DNA of 35,603 bases from assembly GCA_009695275.1 (NCBI GenBank), contig SIBF01000024.1, forward strand, positions 1-35,603, in the 5' to 3' direction. Source of the stretch: Pedosphaera sp. (GTDB taxonomy: Bacteria > Verrucomicrobiota > Verrucomicrobiia > Limisphaerales > F1-12-MAGs170). Of this stretch, positions 19,301 to 28,066 are shown piece after piece. The first letter of the stretch is position 1; each line of letters starts with the position of its first letter. The notes beneath the pieces were generated by a model, which was given only the letters and a program-made list of their open reading frames with translations, had not been told where the DNA came from and did no database searches. The position numbers and the translations under genes were made by a program.

Positions 19301-19971
19301 GCAGCGGGCAAAGATTTTCCGTCTCCGTGGACAGGCGCGATGGCTTTGATGGAGAAGTGAGAATCGAACTTTCGGGTTTGCCTCCTGGCTTTGCAGTTTC
19401 TTCGCCGTTGGTGATTCAAGCTGGCCAGACGGAAGCAATTGGGACGATCAATGCCGCGCCGGACGCCCTGCAACCCACGGCAGAGCAGGCTTCGAGCAGC
19501 TCTGTCACGGCGTTGGCTCTCATTGAGGGCCGCACCTCGGTGAAAGCGGTCAACAATCTCGGGCGGATTCGCCTGGGGGAGAAACCGCGGCTTTACTTAG
19601 GGTTTACGCCGGGCGAAAAGGATTCGATTTCAGCACCGTCAGAGAACGCTCAAAGCAAGCCGTACGAGATCATGATCGCGCCCGGTCAGATTGTCCCAGC
19701 CTGGTTGAAAGTGAGACGAAACGGGCACGAAGAGTTGATCACCTTCACCGTTGAGAACCTTCCTCATGGTGTGATCGTGGATAACATCGGGTTGAATGGC
19801 GTGCTCATCCCTAAGGAACAAAGCGAGCGAGAGATTTTTCTGTCGGCAGCCCGATGGGTGCCGGAAATGGATCGCATGTGTTTCGCAATTGAAAATCAAG
19901 CAGGCCGTCAGACTTCGATGCCCGTGCTGCTCAAAGTACGGAAAGGCACTGTCGCAATGAAGGCACCATAG
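16321..19971 (+). CDS. Exported cytochrome c (PSCyt1) - WD40 - PPC multidomain protein
   Basis: 1216 aa from ATG 16321; an upstream start at 16225 would bury the signal peptide. After the export signal (ending LFAA) comes a Planctomycete-type cytochrome c domain with one heme motif CLDCH (55-59) and a KVMPPGKRKK segment (M113, likely axial Met). Residues ~165-470 contain about six WD40 repeats, such as HTDAIYGMALSPDGKTLATG and HNGSVYSLAFRPDGRILASG. The rest includes a pre-peptidase C-terminal-like domain (PGDADQFAFEAKAGQMIVFD to DGRYTVRVHDL), a second (SSDVDLYQFDAGQGERWI), and Ig/CARDB-like beta domains. A periplasmic electron-transfer or binding scaffold is likely. Such proteins often accompany DUF1549/DUF1553 or DUF1501 genes, which are absent here. 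A strong hairpin follows the stop. Confidence 0.88.
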   Translation: MKSFARFWSRQPPHCLSALPRLGSVLLLALVQVSHLFAAEGPDFSAVQVIFNQHCLDCHAAQDPEGKLVMENFETLMKGGESGQVMAPGKSDESLLVRMIEGRIERDGKQKVMPPGKRKKLEASEIATITTWINAGAKPPLLATARQSDLALANLPKIAPKVPPRRAVNAIAFSSTIHLLAMARGTEVDLVDPESRVVIRTLSGHRGQVNSVAFSPDGTWLYAAAGEAGLFGEVREWRVVDGTRVRLFEGHTDAIYGMALSPDGKTLATGGYDQKINLWRIETVEQIAVLSGHNGSVYSLAFRPDGRILASGSADRTVKLWDVQRAERRDTLSQSLRDVFSVAFTPDGKRLFSAGADNRIRIYEVSEKATETTNPLIEAKFAHEGAILRLAFSHDGKTLATSADDRLVKLWSVATLTEKAVLEPQPDWALAIAFAASDKALVVGRFDGSVQYYDASGGGVLPLPKPELASAEPRGVQRATTTKVKLRGKNLLGLTMIRSATEGLAGKLIQTEPIGALDSVWVELTPSPTLPRGSHEIWVVSTNGESNHIQMHVDNLPQINNTGDHKDRRQVVELPVNIWSTFPQPGDADQFAFEAKAGQMIVFDASAQSIGSKADLVVTLSDSNGRVVGSNNDFDGVRDPFLAYAIQTDGRYTVRVHDLLLGGSADHYYRMTVGALPFVTGVYPLSVSSGTENNVELVGYNLPEDLRLKLTAREPGEMDVPLDLEKMRVRRPLKLAVSDGSTFMELEPNDQPQQAMRIQQPCSVNGRIWSGSKSSDVDLYQFDAGQGERWIIETLAAQRGSPVDTKIEVLWPDGRPIERTLLQAVRNSAVTFRGIDSSSTDCRVENWEEMELNQYLYLNGEVVKLFRSPQGPDSGFLFYTANGKRRGYFDTTSSAHAVDEPCYIVEPRMPGAKLVANGLPVFTVYFSNDDDADRRIGTDSKIHFTAPTMGSYLIRVTDTQGAAGERFAYNLKVRRPEPDFSVTIQGADPTVPPGSGQRFSVSVDRRDGFDGEVRIELSGLPPGFAVSSPLVIQAGQTEAIGTINAAPDALQPTAEQASSSSVTALALIEGRTSVKAVNNLGRIRLGEKPRLYLGFTPGEKDSISAPSENAQSKPYEIMIAPGQIVPAWLKVRRNGHEELITFTVENLPHGVIVDNIGLNGVLIPKEQSEREIFLSAARWVPEMDRMCFAIENQAGRQTSMPVLLKVRKGTVAMKAP

Positions 19972-20007
19972 ATGTACCAGAATCGTGGTAGCGCCGGGGC
20001 GGGAACG

Positions 20008-20036
20008 AAACAGCCGCGCAAGTTGCGCGGCTGTTT
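20008..20036. terminator. Bidirectional hairpin terminator between convergent genes
   Basis: AAACAGCCGCGC, a 5-nt AAGTT loop, then GCGCGGCTGTTT: a perfect 12-bp stem, GC-rich at the top with A/T at the base on both sides. It lies 37 bp after the cytochrome-WD40 stop and 27 bp after the FKBP gene's stop on the other strand, so it can end transcription from both directions. The T-tract is short (TTT) either way. Confidence 0.85.
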
Positions 20037-20063
20037 CAGGACAGATGTTGAAAATGTTTCGAC

Positions 20064-20888
20064 CTACTTCTTCGGTTCAACCTTCGGCAGTTGATCCGGC
20101 TTGATGACTTCGATCTTCGCGCCCTTCTTGAGTTCTTCGGCGGAGGGAACCTTGATGATATCACTGGTGACGGGTTGATTCGCGTTTTCCTGAACCGCCG
20201 GTTTGATGCTCAAGAGTTCAGTTTCAAATATCAGTGTCGAACCGGGACCGATCAACTTGCCTGAGCCCTGGTCGCCATAGGCGAGAGAGGATGGCACAAA
20301 TAGCTGCCACTTCGAGCCGGTCTTCATCTTCGAGAGCGCTTCGGTCCACCCTTTGATCACGAAGCCGACGTTAAAAGAGGCGGGCATGTTGCGCTTGAAG
20401 GAACTGTCGAACTCAGTGCCGTCAATCAAAGTGCCCCGGTAGTTTACGTTTACGGTGTCGTTGGTTTTTGGAATGGGACCATTGCCCTCCGTGAGGACCT
20501 TGTACTGGAGGCCGCTTGGGAGGGTAATGACGCCAGGCTTGGTCTTGTTCTCCGCCAGGAATTTCTCACCTTCGGCCTTGTTCTTTTCTCCCTGTTCCTT
20601 GCGCTTCGCCTGTTGCTTGGCGGTCTGCTCGGTGCGGTAGGCATTCATCACCTGCCTCGCCTCCTGATCGTTCATGAGGGTCGTTTTGTTTCCCATGACG
20701 TCCTTCACAGCCTGAAGGAAGACCTCGTAATCAAGTTCAACCTCCCATGACTTGAAGCTGTTGGCGACGTTCATGCCGAACGAGTAGCTGATCTTTTCGC
20801 GCTGGCTTTTGAGTTCTTTTTTGTCTTCGGACCGGACCGTGGCTACCAAAGCCATGATGGTGAGGAATAAGAGAATTTTGTGCTTCAT
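20064..20888 (-). CDS. FKBP-type peptidyl-prolyl cis-trans isomerase, exported (Mip/FkpA-like)
   Basis: 274 aa. Signal peptide 1-20 (MKHKILLFLTIMALVATVRS). Residues 25-118 are the helical FKBP_N dimerisation domain (KISYSFGMNVANSFK, a QQAKRKEQGEKNKAEGEKF charged helix). Residues ~143-228 are the catalytic FKBP fold: VNVNYRGTLIDGTEFDSSF, GFVIKGWTEALSKMKTGSKW, LAYGDQGSGKLIGPGSTLIF, retaining the Y, D, V-I-x-G-W and Y residues that line the proline pocket. A ~45-residue Lys/Pro-rich tail extends past the usual end. It acts as a periplasmic chaperone and prolyl isomerase. It follows the atp operon on the same strand after 158 bp and is probably transcribed separately. Confidence 0.93.
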   Translation of the reverse strand: MKHKILLFLTIMALVATVRSEDKKELKSQREKISYSFGMNVANSFKSWEVELDYEVFLQAVKDVMGNKTTLMNDQEARQVMNAYRTEQTAKQQAKRKEQGEKNKAEGEKFLAENKTKPGVITLPSGLQYKVLTEGNGPIPKTNDTVNVNYRGTLIDGTEFDSSFKRNMPASFNVGFVIKGWTEALSKMKTGSKWQLFVPSSLAYGDQGSGKLIGPGSTLIFETELLSIKPAVQENANQPVTSDIIKVPSAEELKKGAKIEVIKPDQLPKVEPKK

Positions 20889-21046
20889 AACGGTATTTGA
20901 GATTTAGAGGGCGGAAGTGTTCCCAAAAGGAAGGGAGGTTTCAACGGAATATTAAATGAGATGCGTACCGAAATTGACTCCCGCTTGCGCGAAGCCCCGC
21001 TGCGATCCCCCGGCAATGCAGAAATTAGCAAAGAGGAGCATCACGA

Positions 21047-21460
21047 CTATCGAGTATTCCGGCGGCGCTTTACGTTTAGCTGCGCGAGTGAGTGCAGCAA
21101 CGCCGCCTGGACAGTCGCCTGCTCTTCGTCAGTGAGCTTCTCGGCGAGGCGGGCCTCGGCGCGCTTGCGCGCTTCCTCAGCCTTCATCTCATCGATGTCG
21201 TCGGCCTTGATCGCCATGTCGGTCAAGACTGCGACGCGGTCGCCGGTTATCTCCACAAAGCCTTCCCCGATGGCCAGATAGTGGTTCACTCCGGCTTTCT
21301 TCGCGATGAGTTCGCCGGACTTCACCTGCGTCATCAACGGCACGTGCATCGGGTAAATGCCCATCTCGCCCTCAACGCCTGGGAGTGTGACCATGTCCAC
21401 GTCCTCGGAGTAGATCTTCGCCTCCGGGGTGACAATTTCGAGTTTCAGTGTGGCTGCCAT
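21047..21460 (-). CDS. atpC: ATP synthase F1 epsilon subunit
   Basis: 137 aa, the usual length. The N-terminal beta-sandwich is clear (LKLEIVTPEAKIYSEDVDMV, LPGVEGEMGIYPMHVPLMTQ, YLAIGEGFVEITGDRVAVLT), followed by two C-terminal helices (DDIDEMKAEEARKRAEARLA and the EEQATVQAALLHSLAQLNV region) that can adopt the inhibitory extended state. Epsilon joins gamma to the c-ring and regulates ATP hydrolysis. It is the last gene of the operon and is separated from atpD by 96 bp, which hold an imperfect inverted repeat. Confidence 0.96.
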   Translation of the reverse strand: MAATLKLEIVTPEAKIYSEDVDMVTLPGVEGEMGIYPMHVPLMTQVKSGELIAKKAGVNHYLAIGEGFVEITGDRVAVLTDMAIKADDIDEMKAEEARKRAEARLAEKLTDEEQATVQAALLHSLAQLNVKRRRNTR

Positions 21461-21463
21461 GTT

Positions 21464-21545
21464 CTCTTAATCTTATTCGCAATCTTGGTCTTACTCCTGG
21501 TCGGGGCTGTTGGGATTACGATTAGGAGCAGGATTAAGATTAGAA
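21464..21545. repeat. Imperfect inverted repeat between atpD and atpC
   Basis: Left arm 21464-21497 and right arm 21513-21545 pair imperfectly: about 20 of 34 positions are complementary without gaps, including an 8-nt run (TAAGATTA / TAATCTTA). On the minus strand the transcript reads an AATC-rich arm, a short CG-rich loop region, then a GATT-rich arm. It fills nearly all of the atpD-atpC gap. It could be a dispersed palindromic element or an mRNA processing or attenuation structure. Confidence 0.55.
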
Positions 21546-21556
21546 ACTTCTGCCGG

Positions 21557-23901
<2,345 letters not shown>

Positions 23902-23910
23902 GGGGTCGGT

Positions 23911-25440
23911 TTAGCGATAGGTCTGCTTGAACTCGGTTAGTGCGGCCTTCATTTCGGCGGTGAGCGCGTCGCTGAACGCTTTCTCAGCGCGAACTTTGCC
24001 CATCAACTGAGATTTCCGGGTTCCGAGGAAGTCGCTCAACTTGGACTGAAAATCCTTCACTTTCTCAACCGCCACATCATCAAGCATGTTGTTCTGCATC
24101 GCCCAAAGAATGGAGGACTGCACCTCAACCGGCATCGGATTGTAGAGGTTCTGTTTGAACAACTCGACGATGCGCTTGCCTCGTTCGAGCTGGGCTTGTG
24201 TCTTCGCGTCAAGATCAGAGCCGAACTGCGCGAAGGCCGCCAGCTCGCGGAACTGGGCCAGGTCCAGTTTGATTTTTCCGGCGACCTGTTTCATCGCCTT
24301 GATCTGCGCGGCGGAACCGACCCGGCTCACCGAGAGGCCGACCGAAATAGCGGGGCGGATGCCCTGGTAAAACAGATCGGTTTCGAGATAAATCTGGCCG
24401 TCGGTGATCGAAATCACGTTCGTCGGAATGTAAGCCGAGACGTCGCCCGCCTGCGTCTCGATGATCGGGAGCGCGGTGAGAGATCCGTTGCCGTAATTCT
24501 CAGACACCCGCGCCGAACGTTCCAGCAAACGGCTGTGAAGATAGAACACGTCACCGGGATATGCCTCGCGACCGGAGGGACGTTTGAGCACGAGGGACAC
24601 CTGGCGATAAGCGACAGCTTGCTTGGAGAGATCGTCGAAGATAATCAACGCGTCCATGCCGTTATCCATGAACCATTCGCCCATCGCCGCACCGGCAAAC
24701 GGCGCAAGATACTGGTTGGCGGCGGAGTCGGACGCGGAAGCCACCACGACGATCGTGTAAGGCATCGCGCCTTCTTTTTCGAGGGTGGCGATGACTCGAG
24801 CCACGCTGGACTGCTTCTGGCCGATCGCGACGTAGATGCTATAAACCGGACGAAAACCCTTTTCCTTGGCGGCTTCGGAATCGTTGATGCGCGCCTGGTT
24901 GATCATCGTATCCACGCCGATGGTGGTCTTGCCCGTCGAGCGGTCGCCGATGATGAGTTCGCGCTGACCGCGCCCAATCGGAATCATAGCGTCGATCGCC
25001 ATGATGCCGGTCTGCAAGGGCTGGCTGACCGATTTGCGCTTAACGATGCCAGGCGCAATCTTCTCGACCGGGTAAAAAACGTCGGAAGTGATCGGCCCCT
25101 TGCCATCGACGGGCTGGCCGAGCGTGTTGACCACGCGGCCGAGCAGTCCTTTGCCCACGGGCACGGAGAGCAGCTTGCCGGTCGTCTTGACTTCCTGGCC
25201 CTCCTTCACCCTGGAGTAGTCGCCGAGAATGATCGCGCCGACTTCCGTCTCCTCGAGATTTAGCGCGATGCCAGTAATTCCGTCGCCGAAGTCGAGCATC
25301 TCGTTGAGCATGGCGTCGGTAAGACCCTCGATCTTGGCCACGCCATCGCCGATTTCACGGACGGTGCCGACGTTCTGCTTTGCGACCGACGTTTTGACGC
25401 CGGCGATTTTGGCTTCGATTTCCTGAAGAATTGAACTCAT
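23911..25440 (-). CDS. atpA: ATP synthase F1 alpha subunit
   Basis: 509 aa. Walker A GDRSTGKT (165-172), a conserved [15 protein letters not shown] block, [20 protein letters not shown], and [14 protein letters not shown] carrying the Ser-Arg finger that reaches into the beta catalytic site. The N-terminal crown ([20 protein letters not shown]) and the C-terminal helical domain are intact. It is a non-catalytic nucleotide-binding partner of beta. The start follows atpH after 33 bp. Long plus-strand frames across it are codon shadows. Confidence 0.98.
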   Translation of the reverse strand: MSSILQEIEAKIAGVKTSVAKQNVGTVREIGDGVAKIEGLTDAMLNEMLDFGDGITGIALNLEETEVGAIILGDYSRVKEGQEVKTTGKLLSVPVGKGLLGRVVNTLGQPVDGKGPITSDVFYPVEKIAPGIVKRKSVSQPLQTGIMAIDAMIPIGRGQRELIIGDRSTGKTTIGVDTMINQARINDSEAAKEKGFRPVYSIYVAIGQKQSSVARVIATLEKEGAMPYTIVVVASASDSAANQYLAPFAGAAMGEWFMDNGMDALIIFDDLSKQAVAYRQVSLVLKRPSGREAYPGDVFYLHSRLLERSARVSENYGNGSLTALPIIETQAGDVSAYIPTNVISITDGQIYLETDLFYQGIRPAISVGLSVSRVGSAAQIKAMKQVAGKIKLDLAQFRELAAFAQFGSDLDAKTQAQLERGKRIVELFKQNLYNPMPVEVQSSILWAMQNNMLDDVAVEKVKDFQSKLSDFLGTRKSQLMGKVRAEKAFSDALTAEMKAALTEFKQTYR

Positions 25441-25473
25441 AGGTCTGTCTTGGATTAAGGAATCACTTGGATC

Positions 25474-25866
25474 CTAAAAATTGTCTGCCAGCGCGCCCAG
25501 CCGGGCCTGTACGCTGCCATCGTAAACGTCGCTTCCCACCTTGACGCGCATGCCTCCGAGGAGGGCGGGGTTAACCCCGAACGTCACGTCGAGACCTGGG
25601 CCGTAGCGCTTTGCCAGACTGGCCTTGATGGATTCCATCATCGCGCCGGACGTGGGCACGGCATTCTCGACGCGCACCGTGCGCTTGGCGATGTCGAGTT
25701 TCATGAGCCGCTGAAAATGGGACAGGATGCCGACGTAGCCGCGCGGCTTCTGCTCGACGACCAGTGCCACGGTCTGGCGGACGCGGGCTTCATCAAGCAT
25801 GCCGTTGACACGGCAGGTCTGAAACAGACTTTTGGCGTCGCGGCGGGCTTGTTTGGAAATCTTCAT
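25474..25866 (-). CDS. atpH: ATP synthase F1 delta subunit, short form
   Basis: 130 aa, against about 175-180 in most bacteria. The N-terminus keeps only the first part of the helical OSCP domain (ARRDAKSLFQTCRVNGMLDE, VRQTVALVVEQKPRGYVGIL, FQRLMKLDIAKRTVRVENAV). The C-terminal OSCP domain is clear: SIKASLAKRYGPGLDVTF, NPALLGGMRVKVGSDVYDGS, VQARLGAL. About 45 residues of the N-terminal helical bundle, which normally grips the alpha N-termini, seem absent, with no frameshift visible. Its position between atpF and atpA and its C-terminal motif make the identity firm. Confidence 0.88.
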   Translation of the reverse strand: MKISKQARRDAKSLFQTCRVNGMLDEARVRQTVALVVEQKPRGYVGILSHFQRLMKLDIAKRTVRVENAVPTSGAMMESIKASLAKRYGPGLDVTFGVNPALLGGMRVKVGSDVYDGSVQARLGALADNF

Positions 25867-25899
25867 CCGGATGGCGAATTAAGAATCTCGGGCTTCGAA

Positions 25900-26445
25900 T
25901 CAGGCGGCCAACAGCTTGTTTGTTTCCTCCGCCAGCCGGGTTTGATCGTCGGAGGTGAGAATCCTGCCTGTGACCTTCGCAGTCGTCGCGACCACGAGAC
26001 GTCCGACTTCCCGGCGCAACTCGGCCTTCATGCGGACCAACTCCGCTTCGCTGGCGACTTTCGCCTTGGCGATGATGTCGTTGGCAGTGGCAATCGCCTT
26101 CTGGGCCTCAACCTCCGTGACCTTGGCGGCGGCATTGCGGGCTTCCTCGATGATCTTGTTCGCCTGGGTGCTCGCCTGGGTCAGGATCTCCTGGATCCTG
26201 GCCTGAGTGTTGGCGAGCTCGGTCTTGCTTTTCTCAGCGGCGGCCAGGCCGTCTGCAATTTTGGTGCGGCGCTCTTCGAGAAGTATGAGCACCGGGCCGT
26301 AGGCAAATTTCTTGAGCGCCAGCGCGACTATGACGAAGAGGATGATTTGTGAAATCAGCAACTGCCAGGTCACACCGAACTGCTGGGCAATTTCGACAAG
26401 CGGATTTCCGGAAGCTGCCGCAGCGAGGATCACGATCGAATTCAT
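25900..26445 (-). CDS. atpF: ATP synthase Fo b subunit
   Basis: 181 aa. One N-terminal membrane helix (LLISQIILFVIVALALKKFA) followed by a long charged coiled coil rich in Ala, Glu, Lys (EERRTKIADGLAAAEKSKTE, ARIQEILTQASTQANKIIEE, ARNAAAKVTEVEAQKAIATA). It forms the peripheral stalk linking subunit a to delta/alpha. A short hydrophobic segment precedes the main helix (NSIVILAAAASGNPLVEIAQ), as in many verrucomicrobial and bacteroidete b subunits. Only one b gene is present, so a homodimer stalk is expected. It lies 50 bp after atpE. Confidence 0.95.
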   Translation of the reverse strand: MNSIVILAAAASGNPLVEIAQQFGVTWQLLISQIILFVIVALALKKFAYGPVLILLEERRTKIADGLAAAEKSKTELANTQARIQEILTQASTQANKIIEEARNAAAKVTEVEAQKAIATANDIIAKAKVASEAELVRMKAELRREVGRLVVATTAKVTGRILTSDDQTRLAEETNKLLAA

Positions 26446-26495
26446 ATTCAGTCAGGGCAAAGTGGGCGCGGGGTTTGGCCCCGCGCCCGACAGAA

Positions 26496-26714
26496 TTACT
26501 GACCCTTCGCCAGGAAGATGGCGAAGAACACAACGCCTTCCGCGAGGGCGGCGAAGATGATGGCCATGTTCCGGATTTCGCCGGCTGCGCCCGGATTGCG
26601 TCCGGTCGCTTCGGCGGCCTTCATGCCGATGATACCCACACCGATGGCTGAGCCGACGGCCGCCAAGCCGATGTGAAGATTACCGGTCAAGTCTGCCAGC
26701 ATTGGGCTGAACAT
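26496..26714 (-). CDS. atpE: ATP synthase Fo c subunit
   Basis: 72 aa from ATG 26714, with an AAAGG Shine-Dalgarno-like site about 9 nt upstream; a longer frame to 26831 has no family support. Two membrane helices flank the polar loop (GRNPGAAGEIRN). The second helix carries the ion-binding Glu in AALAEGVVFFAIFLAKG. The residue after Glu is Gly and the helix-1 position occupied by Gln in Na+ enzymes is Val by my alignment, so a proton-binding ring is predicted. It forms the rotor ring. Confidence 0.96.
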   Translation of the reverse strand: MFSPMLADLTGNLHIGLAAVGSAIGVGIIGMKAAEATGRNPGAAGEIRNMAIIFAALAEGVVFFAIFLAKGQ

Positions 26715-26787
26715 ATTATTTTGCCTTTCTGTTTGTTGTTTCCGGCCGCCCCCGCAGTTTGCCCACGGTCTGGCGGTCGAAATTGAT

Positions 26788-27729
26788 TTAGTGTTGGTGC
26801 GCCGCGTGTCCGTGCGCGTGCGCCTTGTCATGACCGCCTCCGTGATCAGCGTGATGCGCAGCCATCAGGGCCGTGAACACCGATGTCAGCAGCGTGAAAA
26901 CCAGTGCTTGCACCAGTCCGACGAGCAATTCGAGGAAGTAGAAAGGCAGCGGCAGCAACCAGCCAAGCCACGGCACCAAGGTCATCATCGATTCAAGAAT
27001 ATTCTCGCCCGCGAAGATGTTGCCGAAGAGACGAAAGCTTAGTGACACCGGACGAAAGGCGATGGAAATGACCTCGATCACGCCGACGAAGAAGAAAATC
27101 CCCATCATCGCGATTGCAGCAATGCCGCTTCCGCCTCCACCTCCGGCAAAAATGTGCTTGAGGAATCCTCCCGCGCCCAACGCCTGCAATGACCAGACGG
27201 TCCACAATACGAAAAACGTCAATGACATCGCCAGCGTCATGTTCAGGTCGGCGTTGCCTCCGCGCAAGAGCGGTTCACTAACGTGGAAATGGCCTTGGGC
27301 ATTCACATGGCCGTAACCGATGGTGCCAACTCCGGGAATGAGCCCAAACCAGTTCGTGAAGAGGATGAAGATAAAAAGCGTGGCAAAAAACCAGAAGGAC
27401 TTTTTTATCAGTTCAGCTCCAAGGATGCCTTCGAGAAACCCGTGGAGGCTCTCAACGAGCCACTCGATGAAGTTTTGCAGCCCTGCCGGGATGAGCTGAG
27501 CCCGGCGCATGGCAACCTGCGAGATGACGATCAGTCCCGCGGCCACCATCCATGTCACCAACATCGAATTGGTGAACACCAGCGGGCCAATCTGGAACTG
27601 CGGCGCGGCGGCGGGCAGGCCATGCTCCTCGACCGCATGCGCCGCGGCATCGGCTCCACCGTGTTCGGCAGCCGTCAGCAAGACGGTCATGAACACGAAT
27701 ACAACCGCCGTTAAAATTGATTTGATCAT
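26788..27729 (-). CDS. atpB: ATP synthase Fo a subunit
   Basis: 313 aa from ATG 27729; a GTG start at 27756 would add nine residues. An N-terminal hydrophobic segment and a His/Ala-rich loop come before the conserved core of five to six membrane helices. The essential stator arginine is R233 in VSLSFRLFGNIFAGE. The conserved C-terminal helix region ELLVGLVQALVFTLLTSVF is also present. The last ~22 residues are very His-rich (HHADHGGGHDKAHAHGHAAH), an uncommon tail that may bind metal or buffer protons at the membrane surface. It is the first gene of the operon; no atpI or atpQ precedes it. Confidence 0.96.
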   Translation of the reverse strand: MIKSILTAVVFVFMTVLLTAAEHGGADAAAHAVEEHGLPAAAPQFQIGPLVFTNSMLVTWMVAAGLIVISQVAMRRAQLIPAGLQNFIEWLVESLHGFLEGILGAELIKKSFWFFATLFIFILFTNWFGLIPGVGTIGYGHVNAQGHFHVSEPLLRGGNADLNMTLAMSLTFFVLWTVWSLQALGAGGFLKHIFAGGGGGSGIAAIAMMGIFFFVGVIEVISIAFRPVSLSFRLFGNIFAGENILESMMTLVPWLGWLLPLPFYFLELLVGLVQALVFTLLTSVFTALMAAHHADHGGGHDKAHAHGHAAHQH

Positions 27730-28066
27730 CGCCTGTTTCGCCAAGCCGGGAGACACTTAGCCCCCGCGTGAATCGGTCAATCCATCGAAAAGCGGCAGCC
27801 AAAGTGCCCAAGCGCGCTTTTTTTACAAGGGTTTTTTCCGGGTATTTTTCAAGTTTTAGAACACCTACAACCGGACTGACAAAAATCTAATAGCCATCAC
27901 GACCTTAGCCCGGAAGCAAAGATTTGAAGACGATTGACTATTCCGCTTTCGCCTCTGGCGCGACAGTGAGCAACTCGCAACAGGCTATCCTCAGCGCAGT
28001 CATTACTTGGTCAAAGCCGGGAACGAGAGTCTTGAATCTCCCTTCAGCCGGCATGCGCTTTGCCAA
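27730..28066. other. Intergenic leader upstream of the atp operon
   Basis: No convincing gene in either strand. It holds the probable atp promoter and 5' leader (minus strand), with A/T-rich tracts around 27818-27860 that contrast with the GC-rich surroundings. No transcription terminator hairpin was recognised for the upstream response-regulator gene, so read-through into atpB is possible. Confidence 0.5.
27853..27882 (-). promoter_or_regulatory. Candidate sigma70-type promoter for the atp operon
   Basis: On the minus strand TTGTCA (27882-27877; 5 of 6 to TTGACA) is followed after 18 nt by TAAAAC (27858-27853; 4 of 6 to TATAAT). It would give a leader of about 120 nt before atpB. A second, weaker pair (TTGAAA ... 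TTGTAA) overlaps downstream. This is pattern matching only. Confidence 0.3.

Noticed and set aside
24196-25263. 355-codon plus-strand frame across atpA
   Set aside because: Antisense to the alpha subunit, no start context or recognisable domain.
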